Shown: positions 48,302-56,860 of the stretch, one piece after another
How positions within the stretch are numbered: the first letter of the stretch is position 1
How the letters are laid out: each line of letters begins with the position of its first letter
Source: CAYXLI01 sp964464925
Lineage (GTDB): Bacteria > Acidobacteriota > Terriglobia > Bryobacterales > Bryobacteraceae
DNA: 64,000 nt
Assembly: GCA_964464925.1 (NCBI GenBank)
Contig: CAYXLI010000001.1
Coordinates: 1 to 64,000 of the forward strand
Direction: 5' to 3'
The notes under the pieces: generated by a model
What the model was told of the DNA's origin: nothing
Seen by the model: only the letters and a program-made list of their open reading frames with translations
The model's database searches: none
Position numbers and translations under genes: made by a program

Positions 48302-48798
48302 ATCCGCGGGTTGTTTCCTACGAAGATCTGGAGTGCCCTGACTGTGCGGTCTATCGCGTGATGCTAGAACAGAAGCTGCTTCCGAAGTACGAAAACCGGG
48401 TGGTTTTCGAGCATCGCGATTTTCCGCTCCCCAAGCATCGTTGGGCGCGCGAGGCTGCAATCGCGGCGCGCGCCTTCAATCACGTTCGCGCGGAGGCGGG
48501 TCTTGCCTTCCGCGCCTTTTGCATGACTAATCTGCGGAACATAACAGCAGATAACTTCAGCGAGCACTTGTCCGTATTCGCACGATCGAACGGCATCGAT
48601 CCACTCAAGATTCGCGAGCATATGGCGGACCCTGCTCTGGGACAAGCTGTCGAGCGGGATTACCAGGAAGGAATCGCGCGGGGCATCGAGCGAACCCCCA
48701 CTGTCCTGGTCAACGACAAACGATTCGTCGAGCACTTCACGTTCGAACAGCTTGCTCTCGCAATCGACGCCGCTCTCGAGGAGACCAGCAAACCTTGA
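48298..48798 (+). CDS. thioredoxin-fold (DsbA/FrnE-like) protein, no signal peptide
   Basis: A 166-residue thioredoxin-fold protein. The redox motif CPDC is at about residues 14-17 of PRVVSYEDLECPDCAVYRVM, then come the helical insertion (REAAIAARAFNHV) and the cis-Pro-type turn GIERTPTVLVNDKRFVEHF. Family members are thiol oxidoreductases of the DsbA/DsbG group, usually periplasmic, but no signal peptide is visible, so it may act in the cytosol or be linked to its neighbours. Starts and stops overlap with genes on both sides (four bases each). Confidence 0.82.
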   Translation: MNPRVVSYEDLECPDCAVYRVMLEQKLLPKYENRVVFEHRDFPLPKHRWAREAAIAARAFNHVRAEAGLAFRAFCMTNLRNITADNFSEHLSVFARSNGIDPLKIREHMADPALGQAVERDYQEGIARGIERTPTVLVNDKRFVEHFTFEQLALAIDAALEETSKP

Positions 48799-49532
48799 TT
48801 CGCCCGGTAGCGGTAGTCACAGGCGCGAGCCGAGGGATTGGCCGCGGTATCGCCGAAGAACTCTCGAAAACGCACGCCGTCGTCGCTACCTACAAAGGAA
48901 GGCGCGATGCCGCCGAGTCCGTCGCCGTGGCCACGGGTGCGGTGCCGTTTCAGTGTGATATATCGAAGGGTGAGGATCGAAATGAACTCATCGAGTTCAC
49001 TCGCGAACGGTTCGGCCGCCTCGACCTGCTGGTGAACAATGCGGGCATGGCTCCGAGGGAGAGGAAGGACATGCTCGAAGCCGGCGAGGAGAGCTTCGAT
49101 GAACTGATCGGCACCAACCTCAAAGGCCCTCACTTTCTGACCCAGTTGGCATCACGCTGGATGGTGGAGCAGGGAAGCGGACGCATCGTATTCGTGACCT
49201 CGATCTCGTCGTATACAGCATCGGTGAACCGCGCGGATTACTGCATTTCGAAAGCGGCTCTGAGCATGAGTGTAGTTCTCTATGCCCAGCGGCTGGCCGC
49301 TCACGGCATACAGGTCTTTGAAGTCCGGCCCGGAATTATTCGCACGGACATGATCTCGGCCGTCGAGAAACTATACGAGGAAAAGATCACGAACGGGCTG
49401 CTCCCGCAAAGGCGCATGGGCGAAACGAGAGACGTCGCCAAAGTGGTTCGCGCCGTTGCCGACGGATTGCTGGACTACTGCACCGGCCAGATCATCAACG
49501 CGGATGGAGGGTTTCACCTCCGCAGCCTTTAG
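48795..49532 (+). CDS. short-chain dehydrogenase/reductase
   Basis: A 245-residue SDR. The Rossmann start VAVVTGASRGIGRGIAEEL has the TGxxxGxG motif, then LLVNNAGMAP, the catalytic Ser in FVTSISSYTASVNRADYCISKAAL, and Tyr and Lys in YCISK. The C-terminal end (YCTGQIINADGGFHL) is typical of 3-ketoacyl-ACP reductase-like members. Substrate unknown. It starts with TTG, sharing TTGA with the stop of the thioredoxin-fold gene, and is convergent with glpX. Confidence 0.9.
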   Translation: MIRPVAVVTGASRGIGRGIAEELSKTHAVVATYKGRRDAAESVAVATGAVPFQCDISKGEDRNELIEFTRERFGRLDLLVNNAGMAPRERKDMLEAGEESFDELIGTNLKGPHFLTQLASRWMVEQGSGRIVFVTSISSYTASVNRADYCISKAALSMSVVLYAQRLAAHGIQVFEVRPGIIRTDMISAVEKLYEEKITNGLLPQRRMGETRDVAKVVRAVADGLLDYCTGQIINADGGFHLRSL

Positions 49533-49560
49533 TGGTCAACTTTGTTGGCAGGGAGGGCCA

Positions 49561-50580
49561 CTAGTGGAGGCGTATGCCGCGGGGGCCAGGGTGGCCGTCG
49601 AGGTGAACCGTGTCGATAAAGCGCACTTTGTTGGCGGGCAGGTTCATCACTAGCGAGTGAGTGCGGCAGCCTCCTCCAAAGAAGCGGACTCCATCGAGAA
49701 GCGTGCCTTCGGTGACGCCGCAGGCAGCAAAGATGATGTTCTTGCCGGGCGCCAATTCCTTTGCCGTGTAGATACGGTGCGGATCCTGGATGCCCATGGT
49801 GGCGAAGCGCTCCTTGAGTTCTGGCGTGCCGACCACGAAACGCGCCACCATTTCGCCGTGCAGGCAGCGTAGTGCGGCTGCGGTGAGAACGCCTTCCGGC
49901 GCTCCGCCGATTCCCATGACTGCGTGAACGCCGGCGCCGCGCACTGCGACGGAAATACCGGCGGACAAGTCGCCATCGCCGATGAGCTTGATGCGTGCTC
50001 CCGCTGCGCGGATGCCGCCGATCAGTTTCTCGTGGCGGGGGCGATCGAGAACGATGACGACAAGGTCGTCCAGATCACGGTCGAGACAGCGGGCAATTGT
50101 CTTCAGATTGTCCTTTACCGGGGCGTCGATGTCGAGAGCACCGCGGCAGGCCGGGCCTGCGATGATCTTTTCCATATAGCAGTCGGGAGCGTGCATCAGG
50201 CCATCCGCTTCCGATGCGGCAAGAGTGGTGATGGCGTTCGGCGTGCCCAGAGCGCAGAGGTTTGTTCCTTCGAGCGGGTCGACAGCGATATCCACCGGAG
50301 GACCGCCCGCGCCGACTTTCTCTCCGATGTACAACATCGGAGCTTCATCGCGCTCTCCCTCGCCGATCACGATTGTGGCGCTGATGGGAATTTCGTCAAA
50401 CGCGCGCCGCATTGCTTCGACCGCGGCGAGATCCGATCCTTTCCGGTCGCCCTGGCCCATAGTGCGGGCCGACGCGATGGCGGCCTGTTCGACGACGTTG
50501 ACGAGTTTGAGAGCGAGAGACTGCTCCGCATCCATCGCATCAGGCACCGGGACATGGGCTGTTTCTGTTTTGACCATCAA
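49561..50580 (-). CDS. glpX: class II fructose-1,6-bisphosphatase (GlpX)
   Basis: A 339-residue GlpX. IVIGEGERDEAPMLYIGEKVG, VDIAVDPLEGTNLCALG (metal-binding DPLEGT) and GIGGAPEGVLTAAALRCLHGEM are the inositol-phosphatase-fold signatures of the class II enzyme, unrelated in detail to class I FBPase. It dephosphorylates fructose-1,6-bisphosphate in gluconeogenesis, complementing pgi, transketolase and glycogen phosphorylase in this window. Upstream a TATACT box occurs in the minus-strand leader, and a stem overlaps the GGAGG ribosome-binding site. Confidence 0.94.
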   Translation of the reverse strand: MMVKTETAHVPVPDAMDAEQSLALKLVNVVEQAAIASARTMGQGDRKGSDLAAVEAMRRAFDEIPISATIVIGEGERDEAPMLYIGEKVGAGGPPVDIAVDPLEGTNLCALGTPNAITTLAASEADGLMHAPDCYMEKIIAGPACRGALDIDAPVKDNLKTIARCLDRDLDDLVVIVLDRPRHEKLIGGIRAAGARIKLIGDGDLSAGISVAVRGAGVHAVMGIGGAPEGVLTAAALRCLHGEMVARFVVGTPELKERFATMGIQDPHRIYTAKELAPGKNIIFAACGVTEGTLLDGVRFFGGGCRTHSLVMNLPANKVRFIDTVHLDGHPGPRGIRLH

Positions 50581-50583
50581 ACC

Positions 50584-50597
50584 TCCACTGTTGAGTG
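50584..50597 (-). promoter_or_regulatory. stem overlapping the glpX ribosome-binding site
   Basis: On the minus strand CCACT pairs with AGTGG around CAAC. The 3' arm runs into GGAGG, the ribosome-binding site, 5-7 bases before the ATG. Folding could limit glpX translation. The stem is short, so its effect is uncertain. Confidence 0.3.
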
Positions 50598-50628
50598 GTG
50601 TATTTAGTGGTCTCTAAGTATAGCGGAA

Positions 50629-50874
50629 CTAATTGGCGCGTTGCGAGCGTTTTTGTTCGTGATCCTGCGGATCCGGAGCCTTGTTTCGGTTACGAGTTTC
50701 CTGCTGATCGGAGTCAGATTTCTTGCGCTTGGATTTGGAGTCGTGCTTTAGCTTCGGTCCGAAGGGCGACGGGCGGGCGTTCTCGGTTTTCGGCTGGTCC
50801 GCGAAGAAGACTGCCAACAACAGTACTGCTGGAATCACGATCTTTCGATCGATCCAACCGGGAGACCGTGCCAA
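50629..50874 (-). CDS. small membrane-anchored, highly charged protein (tentative)
   Basis: An 81-residue frame starting with TTG. A single hydrophobic segment (IVIPAVLLLAVFF) near residue 15 is followed by a long Lys/Asp/Gln-rich tail with no tertiary signature (PKLKHDSKSKRKKSDSDQQ). This could be a small inner-membrane protein exposing a disordered tail. There is no strong ribosome-binding site and no recognised family, so it may not be real. It precedes glpX by 49 bases on the same strand. Confidence 0.35.
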   Translation of the reverse strand: MARSPGWIDRKIVIPAVLLLAVFFADQPKTENARPSPFGPKLKHDSKSKRKKSDSDQQETRNRNKAPDPQDHEQKRSQRAN

Positions 50875-50956
50875 GAATCTCGCTCAGTAACGGTGACCCA
50901 TTGTAGCTTCGAATCACGTTGGCCTTTGAAGGTCCGCTTGTTATTCTGATAGGCGC

Positions 50957-51364
50957 ATGTGGTACAGAACCGATCTTCTTTTTGCGACTGAGCCGAAAGG
51001 CGACAGCCCGGCTGTGAAGTGTGAATCCTGCAATGTCCTGTTTGAGGCGGAGACTGCGCTGCAAGCGGCTGCGAAGGCCGAACTCTGGGCGGAGCGGCAC
51101 ATCGCCGACAGTGACTTCAAATTCGTTGGCCTGGAGAACATGACCCTGCTATTCGCAGACAAGCCGGGGGACGGTACCGAAATCGGCGGAATGTTTTTCG
51201 AAGATAGAGACGTGTGGGAGCGCCGGTCTGAATTGATTCCAGACAAGAGCGACATACCCGTAATCCGGTTTGAACAGCATCCGGACGTGCCGGTGCGAAG
51301 ATTCATACGCGAGGCGCAGGAGAAGGGCCTCGAAGAAATCTACGGTCCCCCCGCTACTTCTTGA
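50957..51364 (+). CDS. DUF4288-like small protein
   Basis: A 135-residue protein beginning MWYRTDLLFATEPKGD. The pattern of a short antiparallel domain (VKCESCNVLFEAETALQAAAKAELWAERH, NMTLLFADKPGDGTEIGGMFFEDRDVWE) resembles DUF4288 proteins, although I cannot check this. A CxxC pair at about residues 22-25 might bind metal. No signal peptide or membrane segment. It is convergent with the zinc-ribbon gene and overlaps it by 11 bases. Confidence 0.55.
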   Translation: MWYRTDLLFATEPKGDSPAVKCESCNVLFEAETALQAAAKAELWAERHIADSDFKFVGLENMTLLFADKPGDGTEIGGMFFEDRDVWERRSELIPDKSDIPVIRFEQHPDVPVRRFIREAQEKGLEEIYGPPATS

Positions 51365-51839
51365 ACAGATTGTCGAAAGCGGTGCGAGCGTCGTTGGGCG
51401 TCTTGATATTTTGAGGCACGCTATTCGAAGGCGGAGCGCTCTGCTGCTGCGGAGCCCCGTCCCTCGAGACCGTCACCCGGGCTCCGAACAATTCGCATTC
51501 GTTCGCCTGGTCCTTGATCGGAATGCGGGCCGGGATGGGTTTCAAGCACTGAAAGCGGGTTGAAGGCTCAAAGTGCGCGCACTGCTTACAGCAATGCAGC
51601 GCCGCGCCACATTTTGGGCAGTTGCCCTTAAAATCCGTTCCCGGAGGCAGAGCCACCGAGCAACTGTAGCAACGGGACGCAGCTACGCTTTGCACGAGGC
51701 GCGGAAGGCGGGGGCCGTTGGCATCCTGCAGCGTCCGCGGGCCTTGCGGCTGCTGGCGCGGACGGTCGCCATTCTGGGGTTTCCGGTCACGGTCCGAATC
51801 TTGGTAGCCGTGTTGCCGGTACTTGCGGTCTGAGTCCAT
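51354..51839 (-). CDS. zinc-ribbon protein with charged N-terminus
   Basis: A 161-residue protein. The first 55 residues are very polar and rich in Asp, Arg and Gln (DSDRDRKPQNGDRPRQQPQ), probably disordered. Residues about 60-110 hold a zinc-ribbon set: CYSC, CPKC, CCKQC and a further Cys. The remainder ends in a short helix. It could bind nucleic acid or proteins. I do not recognise a named family. Confidence 0.6.
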   Translation of the reverse strand: MDSDRKYRQHGYQDSDRDRKPQNGDRPRQQPQGPRTLQDANGPRLPRLVQSVAASRCYSCSVALPPGTDFKGNCPKCGAALHCCKQCAHFEPSTRFQCLKPIPARIPIKDQANECELFGARVTVSRDGAPQQQSAPPSNSVPQNIKTPNDARTAFDNLFKK

Positions 51840-51929
51840 GTGAAGGAACGAACTCCTTGAAATCGATCTGTTGGAAACGAGGGGTGCTGTTACTTGGTTC
51901 GGCGAACTGGATGGCTAAACCTCTGAGGT

Positions 51930-54482
51930 TCAGTCTAGCCCCCATTTTAGTAGAGAGTTACAGGGCCGCGTCAACGGGTCATCGAAATGGTTGGACGTAA
52001 CCCGCATTGCGTACCCGACTCTGCCAGTGTGATTTGGCACGAACTCCTTCTGAAAGACGTATACGGAGCCATGTTGTTCCACAGCGGGCATCGTTAAAAT
52101 TGCTGTATCTTCCAACTGGCCGCTAACCCCTACGCGGCCAACTACTGCTTCAACGCGAACATCGGTGGGGCTGAGGCCGGCAAGGTCGACAGTGGCACGC
52201 AGAGGGATGGCCGTGCCGGTGAGCACGGATCCATCGGGTCCGGCGCCGAGATCGACGAATTCGACGTGCCCCCAAGCCTGCTGAATTGTGGAATCCCATT
52301 GGGAACGGCGACGGGCTTCCTGGAAGTTCTTCTCTCGCATCTTCGAGAAGTTGCGGTGTGCCGGCTCGTACAACATCGACATGTACTCGCCCACCATGCG
52401 TTGGCAGTTGAACATGGGACTGATGTACTTGAGACACTGCTTCATCCGCTGCACCCATTCGTATGGAATACGATCTTCCCGGCCCGAATAGAACATCGGC
52501 ACGATTTCGTTTTCCAGTAGGGAGTAGATTGCGCTGGCGTGAATCTCGTCCTGATCCTCTGAGTATGGCACGCGATCTCCGATTGCCCACCCCCCGGAAA
52601 CTTCATAGGCCTCATCGAACCAGCCATCCAGGATGCTGAGGTTGAGTACGCCGTTCAGGCTCGCCTTCATCCCGCTGGTGCCGCAGGCTTCCTCGCCCCG
52701 GCGCGGATTATTCAGCCAGAGATCAACGCCCTGGATCATGTCGCGTGCGACTTCGATCCCGTAATCTTCGAGAAATACAATGCGCTTGGAGATGGCGGGG
52801 TCGCGCGAGAGTTGCACGATCTCGCGGATGAGCGTCTTGCCCGGGTGATCTTTCGGGTGCGCTTTGCCAGCGATCACAATCTGCACGGGGCGCTCAGGAT
52901 CCATTAGCAACTTCTTCAGGCGGTTGACGTCACGGAAGAGAAGCGTCGCTCGTTTATAAGTGGCGAAGCGGCGTGCGAAGCCGATAGTGAGAACTTCAGG
53001 ATCGAGCACGTCGGATAGGCGGCGAATCTCAGCCCCTGATGCTTTGCGGTCATGCGCGAAGCGGGTCATGCGTTCGCGAGTGAAAGCGATGAGGCGGCGT
53101 TTGCGGCGGCGGTGCGCTTCCCACAATTCCTGGTCCGGGATGTCGGTGATCAGATCCCAGATCTTCGGGTCCGGGTAGCGTTCACGCCAGTCGGGTTGCA
53201 GGTACTGATCGTAGAGCATGGCGAGGTCGCCATTGAGCCATGTGGGCAGGTGTACGCCATTAGTAACAGCCGTGATTGGCACTTCCTCGACGGGTAGTTT
53301 GGGCCAAAGGTTCTGCCACATATCCTGGCTGACATGCCGGTGGAGTTTGCTGACCGCATTGCGATAGGCCGAAGTCTTGATGGCCAGGATGGCCATGGAG
53401 AAGCGTTCCTGCGGGTCCGCAGGAGCACAACGGCCGAGTGATAGGAGCTGTTCAAAAGTAACTCCGCTCTGATCGCAGTATTCGTGAAAGTACTCGAAGA
53501 GCATGCCAGCGTCAAAGATGTCGATGCCGGCGGGCACAGAGGTGTGGGTAGTAAAGACGTTATTCTGGCGGCTGGCGTCGAAGGCCTCTTCAAAGTTGAG
53601 CCCCGATTCCTTCATGAGCAGGCGGATGCGCTCCAGCGCGAGGAACGCAGAGTGGCCTTCGTTCATGTGGAAGACAGTCGGCTTAAGATTCAGCTTCGCG
53701 AGCGCACGCATTCCGCCGATGCCGAGAACAATCTCCTGGCGCATGCGGGTGTGAATGTCACCGCCGTAGAGGGACTCCGTAATTTCTCGGTCTTCGGAGC
53801 GTGTATTTTCCGGGATGTTCGTGTCGAGCAGATAGAGCTTTACGCGGCCGACATCGATATGCCAAACCTTGATGAAGACTTCGCCGGTGGGCAGCTGAAC
53901 GCTGACGCGCACTTCCTTGCCCTGTTCATCCACGTATGGGCGCACAGGCAACGTGTAGAAATCGTTGATAGGATAGCGTTCCTGCTGCCAGCCATCCGGA
54001 TTGAGGAACTGCTGGTGATAGCCCTTCTGATACAAAAGACCGATACCAACGAGCGGGATGTCGGCATCGCTGGATGCCTTCAGATGATCACCGGACAGGA
54101 GCCCGAGGCCGCCCGAGTAGATAGGCAGACACTCGGTAAGACCGTACTCCATGGAGAAGTACGCGATGAGGCGATCTGTGCTGACGCCTTCCTGATTCTG
54201 CATGTAGGTGTCATAACGTTCGCATGCACGACGGTAGAGAGCGAGGAAGCGCGGATCATTCGCGACCTTTTCCAGTGCAGGTTGACCGATCCGGCCGAGC
54301 ATGAGGACCGGATTGTTACCGCATGCTTTCCACAAGCTGAGATCCAGCCGGCGAAAAAGCGCGCGCAGGTTGTGGTCCCAAGTCCAGAGCAGGTTGTAAG
54401 CGAGCTCGGACATGCGTTCGAGAGCGGCAGGCAGCGCAGGACGAACCAGGAATTCCTTAACGGGTGTAATTTGGAAAGGCAT
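51930..54482 (-). CDS. glgP: alpha-glucan (glycogen) phosphorylase
   Basis: An 850-residue phosphorylase of the GT35 family with the N-terminal DUF3417 domain found in the bacterial/archaeal subgroup (FQITPVKEFLVRPALPAALERMSELAYNLLWTWDHNLRALFRRLD). The core carries YFSMEYGLTECLPIYSGGLGLLSGDHLKASSD near the N-terminus and EEACGTSGMKASLNGVLNLSILDGW, where the family pyridoxal-phosphate Lys lies. It releases glucose-1-phosphate from glycogen or maltodextrins, feeding pgi through phosphoglucomutase. The gene is divergent from the ergothioneine operon. Confidence 0.93.
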   Translation of the reverse strand: MPFQITPVKEFLVRPALPAALERMSELAYNLLWTWDHNLRALFRRLDLSLWKACGNNPVLMLGRIGQPALEKVANDPRFLALYRRACERYDTYMQNQEGVSTDRLIAYFSMEYGLTECLPIYSGGLGLLSGDHLKASSDADIPLVGIGLLYQKGYHQQFLNPDGWQQERYPINDFYTLPVRPYVDEQGKEVRVSVQLPTGEVFIKVWHIDVGRVKLYLLDTNIPENTRSEDREITESLYGGDIHTRMRQEIVLGIGGMRALAKLNLKPTVFHMNEGHSAFLALERIRLLMKESGLNFEEAFDASRQNNVFTTHTSVPAGIDIFDAGMLFEYFHEYCDQSGVTFEQLLSLGRCAPADPQERFSMAILAIKTSAYRNAVSKLHRHVSQDMWQNLWPKLPVEEVPITAVTNGVHLPTWLNGDLAMLYDQYLQPDWRERYPDPKIWDLITDIPDQELWEAHRRRKRRLIAFTRERMTRFAHDRKASGAEIRRLSDVLDPEVLTIGFARRFATYKRATLLFRDVNRLKKLLMDPERPVQIVIAGKAHPKDHPGKTLIREIVQLSRDPAISKRIVFLEDYGIEVARDMIQGVDLWLNNPRRGEEACGTSGMKASLNGVLNLSILDGWFDEAYEVSGGWAIGDRVPYSEDQDEIHASAIYSLLENEIVPMFYSGREDRIPYEWVQRMKQCLKYISPMFNCQRMVGEYMSMLYEPAHRNFSKMREKNFQEARRRSQWDSTIQQAWGHVEFVDLGAGPDGSVLTGTAIPLRATVDLAGLSPTDVRVEAVVGRVGVSGQLEDTAILTMPAVEQHGSVYVFQKEFVPNHTGRVGYAMRVTSNHFDDPLTRPCNSLLKWGLD

Positions 54483-54614
54483 TGATGAACGAAAAAATAC
54501 TGAAGCTAGGAGTCATTGTACTGTAGCGGGTCGAATCACCTTTTTGACCCCCCAATCTGTAACCACGTCTAAAAGCAGGAGTCTTATGATAAGTCAAGAA
54601 AGGCAACGAGGCCT

Positions 54615-55889
54615 ATGCCGGTACAACCGACTGTGCGGAGTCCCCGAAGCGAGCGCTTCCGACTGTTCCGGAGCGCCAGAGCTTCTACCTCTAGTTTGGC
54701 ACATCTGTTGCGCGATGCGCGGGAACAGACGGACAAGCTTTTCTCGGTGCTGAGGGAAGGGGCTCTCTACGAGCGGCCGATTCCTGAGCGGCACCGCCTG
54801 ATCTTCTACCTGGGGCATGTCGATGCGTTCGATTGGAATCAGATCGGGCGGTTTCACCTTTCGGCATCCTCATTTCATCCGACGTTCGATAAACTGTTCG
54901 AGGCTGGCATCGACCCCGAGTGCGGCACGGCCGATACCGATTCCGCATCCGACTGGCCAAAGTTGCCGGAGGTGGCCGCTTACTGTGCGATGGCGAGGGA
55001 AAGGGTGGATTCACTGTTGCACGAAGCGTTTCCGGACGTGGTACAGATGGCGATCGAACATCGCCTGATGCATGCGGAGACGCTTGCTTACCTGCTGCAC
55101 AACATACCGCATTCGCAGAAGAGCGCCCCAGGTATGGGAGCACCCCCTGAGGGACATGTCCGCGGTCCGGAGCGGATTCGGATTCCGGCCGGAGAGGCGA
55201 CGCTGGGACGCCTGGAAGATGACGGATTCGGTTGGGACAACGAATTCCGGGCGCATCGCGTGTTCGTTCGCGATTTTCTGATGGACCGCTGCAAGGTGAC
55301 AAACGGGCAGTATGCAGAGTTTGTGCGGGAAGGAGCAGCTGCTCCCCACTTCTGGGCGAACGTGAATGGGAAGTGGTATCTGCGAGGAATGTTCTCAATG
55401 ATCGACCTTCCAATGGACTGGCCGGTTTACGTGACGCATGAAGAGGCCTGTGCGTATGCACGTTGGAAAGGGCGGAAACTGCCGACCGAGGCACAATTCC
55501 ATCGCGCGGCTTATGGATCCAGGGACGGACGCGAACATCAGTATCCCTGGGGGGATAATCCGCCTTCGGCGATTCACGGGAATTTTCATTACCAATATTG
55601 GGATCCCATTCCCGTGGACGCGCTAGCGGCGGGGGACAGCGACTTTCAGATCGCGCAATTGGTGGGGAACGGCTGGGAGTGGACCTCGACGGTTTTCGCT
55701 CCCTTTGAGGGTTTTGACCCGGCGCCGACGTACCCGGGATACTCTGCGAATTTCTTCGACGGGAAGCACTACGTGTTGAAGGGTGGATCCCCAAGGACAT
55801 CCCGTCTGCTATTGCGCCGGAGTTTCCGGAACTGGTTCCGGCCGAATTACCCGTATGTATACTCGACGTTTCGTTGTGTGGAGGATTGA
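54615..55889 (+). CDS. egtB: EgtB-like ergothioneine biosynthesis protein
   Basis: A 424-residue protein. An N-terminal DinB-type helical domain carries the iron-binding motif H-x3-H-x-E (EHRLMHAETLAYLLH at about residue 135-150), with a third His in YLGHVDAF. A C-terminal formylglycine-generating (SUMF1/FGE) sulfatase-modifying fold follows (GEATLGRLEDDGFGWDNEF, GGSPRTSRLLLRRSFRNWFRP). EgtB joins hercynine to a thiol with oxygen as the first C-S bond-forming step. The downstream egtD gene supports the assignment. There is a short purine-rich stretch (GAGGCC) before the ATG. Confidence 0.87.
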   Translation: MPVQPTVRSPRSERFRLFRSARASTSSLAHLLRDAREQTDKLFSVLREGALYERPIPERHRLIFYLGHVDAFDWNQIGRFHLSASSFHPTFDKLFEAGIDPECGTADTDSASDWPKLPEVAAYCAMARERVDSLLHEAFPDVVQMAIEHRLMHAETLAYLLHNIPHSQKSAPGMGAPPEGHVRGPERIRIPAGEATLGRLEDDGFGWDNEFRAHRVFVRDFLMDRCKVTNGQYAEFVREGAAAPHFWANVNGKWYLRGMFSMIDLPMDWPVYVTHEEACAYARWKGRKLPTEAQFHRAAYGSRDGREHQYPWGDNPPSAIHGNFHYQYWDPIPVDALAAGDSDFQIAQLVGNGWEWTSTVFAPFEGFDPAPTYPGYSANFFDGKHYVLKGGSPRTSRLLLRRSFRNWFRPNYPYVYSTFRCVED

Positions 55890-56860
55890 TGGCAGCAGCC
55901 GCTGACGTGAGGAACGGAGCTTCGGGCGCATTTGCGCGAGACGTGGAACAGGGGCTCCGCAGTGGCGGGCAGAAACAGATCCCCTCTGAATATCTTTACG
56001 ACGATCTGGGCACGTCGTTGTTCCAGGCGATCACGCGCCTTCCGGAATACGGGCTGACGCGGGCCGATTACCGGCTGTTGAAGGCGCATGCCCGGGAAAT
56101 CGCGAGAGCGATGCCTGTGGGCACATACGTGGCGGAGTTGGGGAGCGGCGACGGGAAGAAGACGCGGCGGATTTTGGACGCAATGTCTTCACGGGGCGGA
56201 ACGCTGTACTACCCGATCGATATTTCAGCGACTGCGCTGGCGGCATGCCGGGAAGAATTGAGTTCGGCGGCGCACGTGGTGCCGATCGAAAGCAACTATC
56301 TGGAAGGATTGCACCGGGTAGTGCAGCGCAGATGGACGCGGCAGCCGTTACTGGTGCTGTTTCTTGGCAGCAGCATCGGGAACTTCGATCCGCCGATGGC
56401 CGAGGCATTCCTGGGCACCGTACGCGGTATGCTGCAACCGGGTGATGCGCTATTGCTGGGGGCGGATCTAATCAAGCCCGCGGCGACGCTGGTTCCCGCG
56501 TATGATGACGCAATCGGATTGACTTCCGCCTTCAATAAGAACATTCTGGCGCGAATCAACCGGGACCTGGGCGGGCAATTCGATTTGCGGACGTTCCTGC
56601 ACGAAGCGCGCTACGACAGCGCGGAGACGCGGGTGGAAATGCATCTGCGGTCAGAGAAAGCGCAGAAGGTGAAGATCACGGCGCTCGATACGGAGGTCTC
56701 GTTTGAGAAAGGCGAGACGATCTGGACGGAATCCTCTTACAAATTCGATGTGCAGCAGCTTGGGCGAATGGCGGCTACCGCGGGGTTCACGGCGGAGATG
56801 GAGTGGATCGATGAAGAGTGGCCGTTTGTGGAGACCCTTTGGCGAGTGACGGACCAGTAG
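55889..56860 (+). CDS. egtD: L-histidine N-alpha-methyltransferase EgtD
   Basis: A 323-residue SAM-dependent methyltransferase. The SAM-binding stretch AELGSGDGKKTRRILDAMSSRGG and the substrate region KQIPSEYLYDDLGTSLFQAITRLPEYGLTRAD are diagnostic of EgtD/DUF2260. It converts L-histidine to hercynine using three SAM. The stop of egtB and the ATG share one base (TGATGG), so the two are translationally coupled and stoichiometric. An earlier in-frame Met at 55874 is less plausible. The 3' end overlaps the ABC ATPase start by 43 bases. Confidence 0.9.
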   Translation: MAAAADVRNGASGAFARDVEQGLRSGGQKQIPSEYLYDDLGTSLFQAITRLPEYGLTRADYRLLKAHAREIARAMPVGTYVAELGSGDGKKTRRILDAMSSRGGTLYYPIDISATALAACREELSSAAHVVPIESNYLEGLHRVVQRRWTRQPLLVLFLGSSIGNFDPPMAEAFLGTVRGMLQPGDALLLGADLIKPAATLVPAYDDAIGLTSAFNKNILARINRDLGGQFDLRTFLHEARYDSAETRVEMHLRSEKAQKVKITALDTEVSFEKGETIWTESSYKFDVQQLGRMAATAGFTAEMEWIDEEWPFVETLWRVTDQ

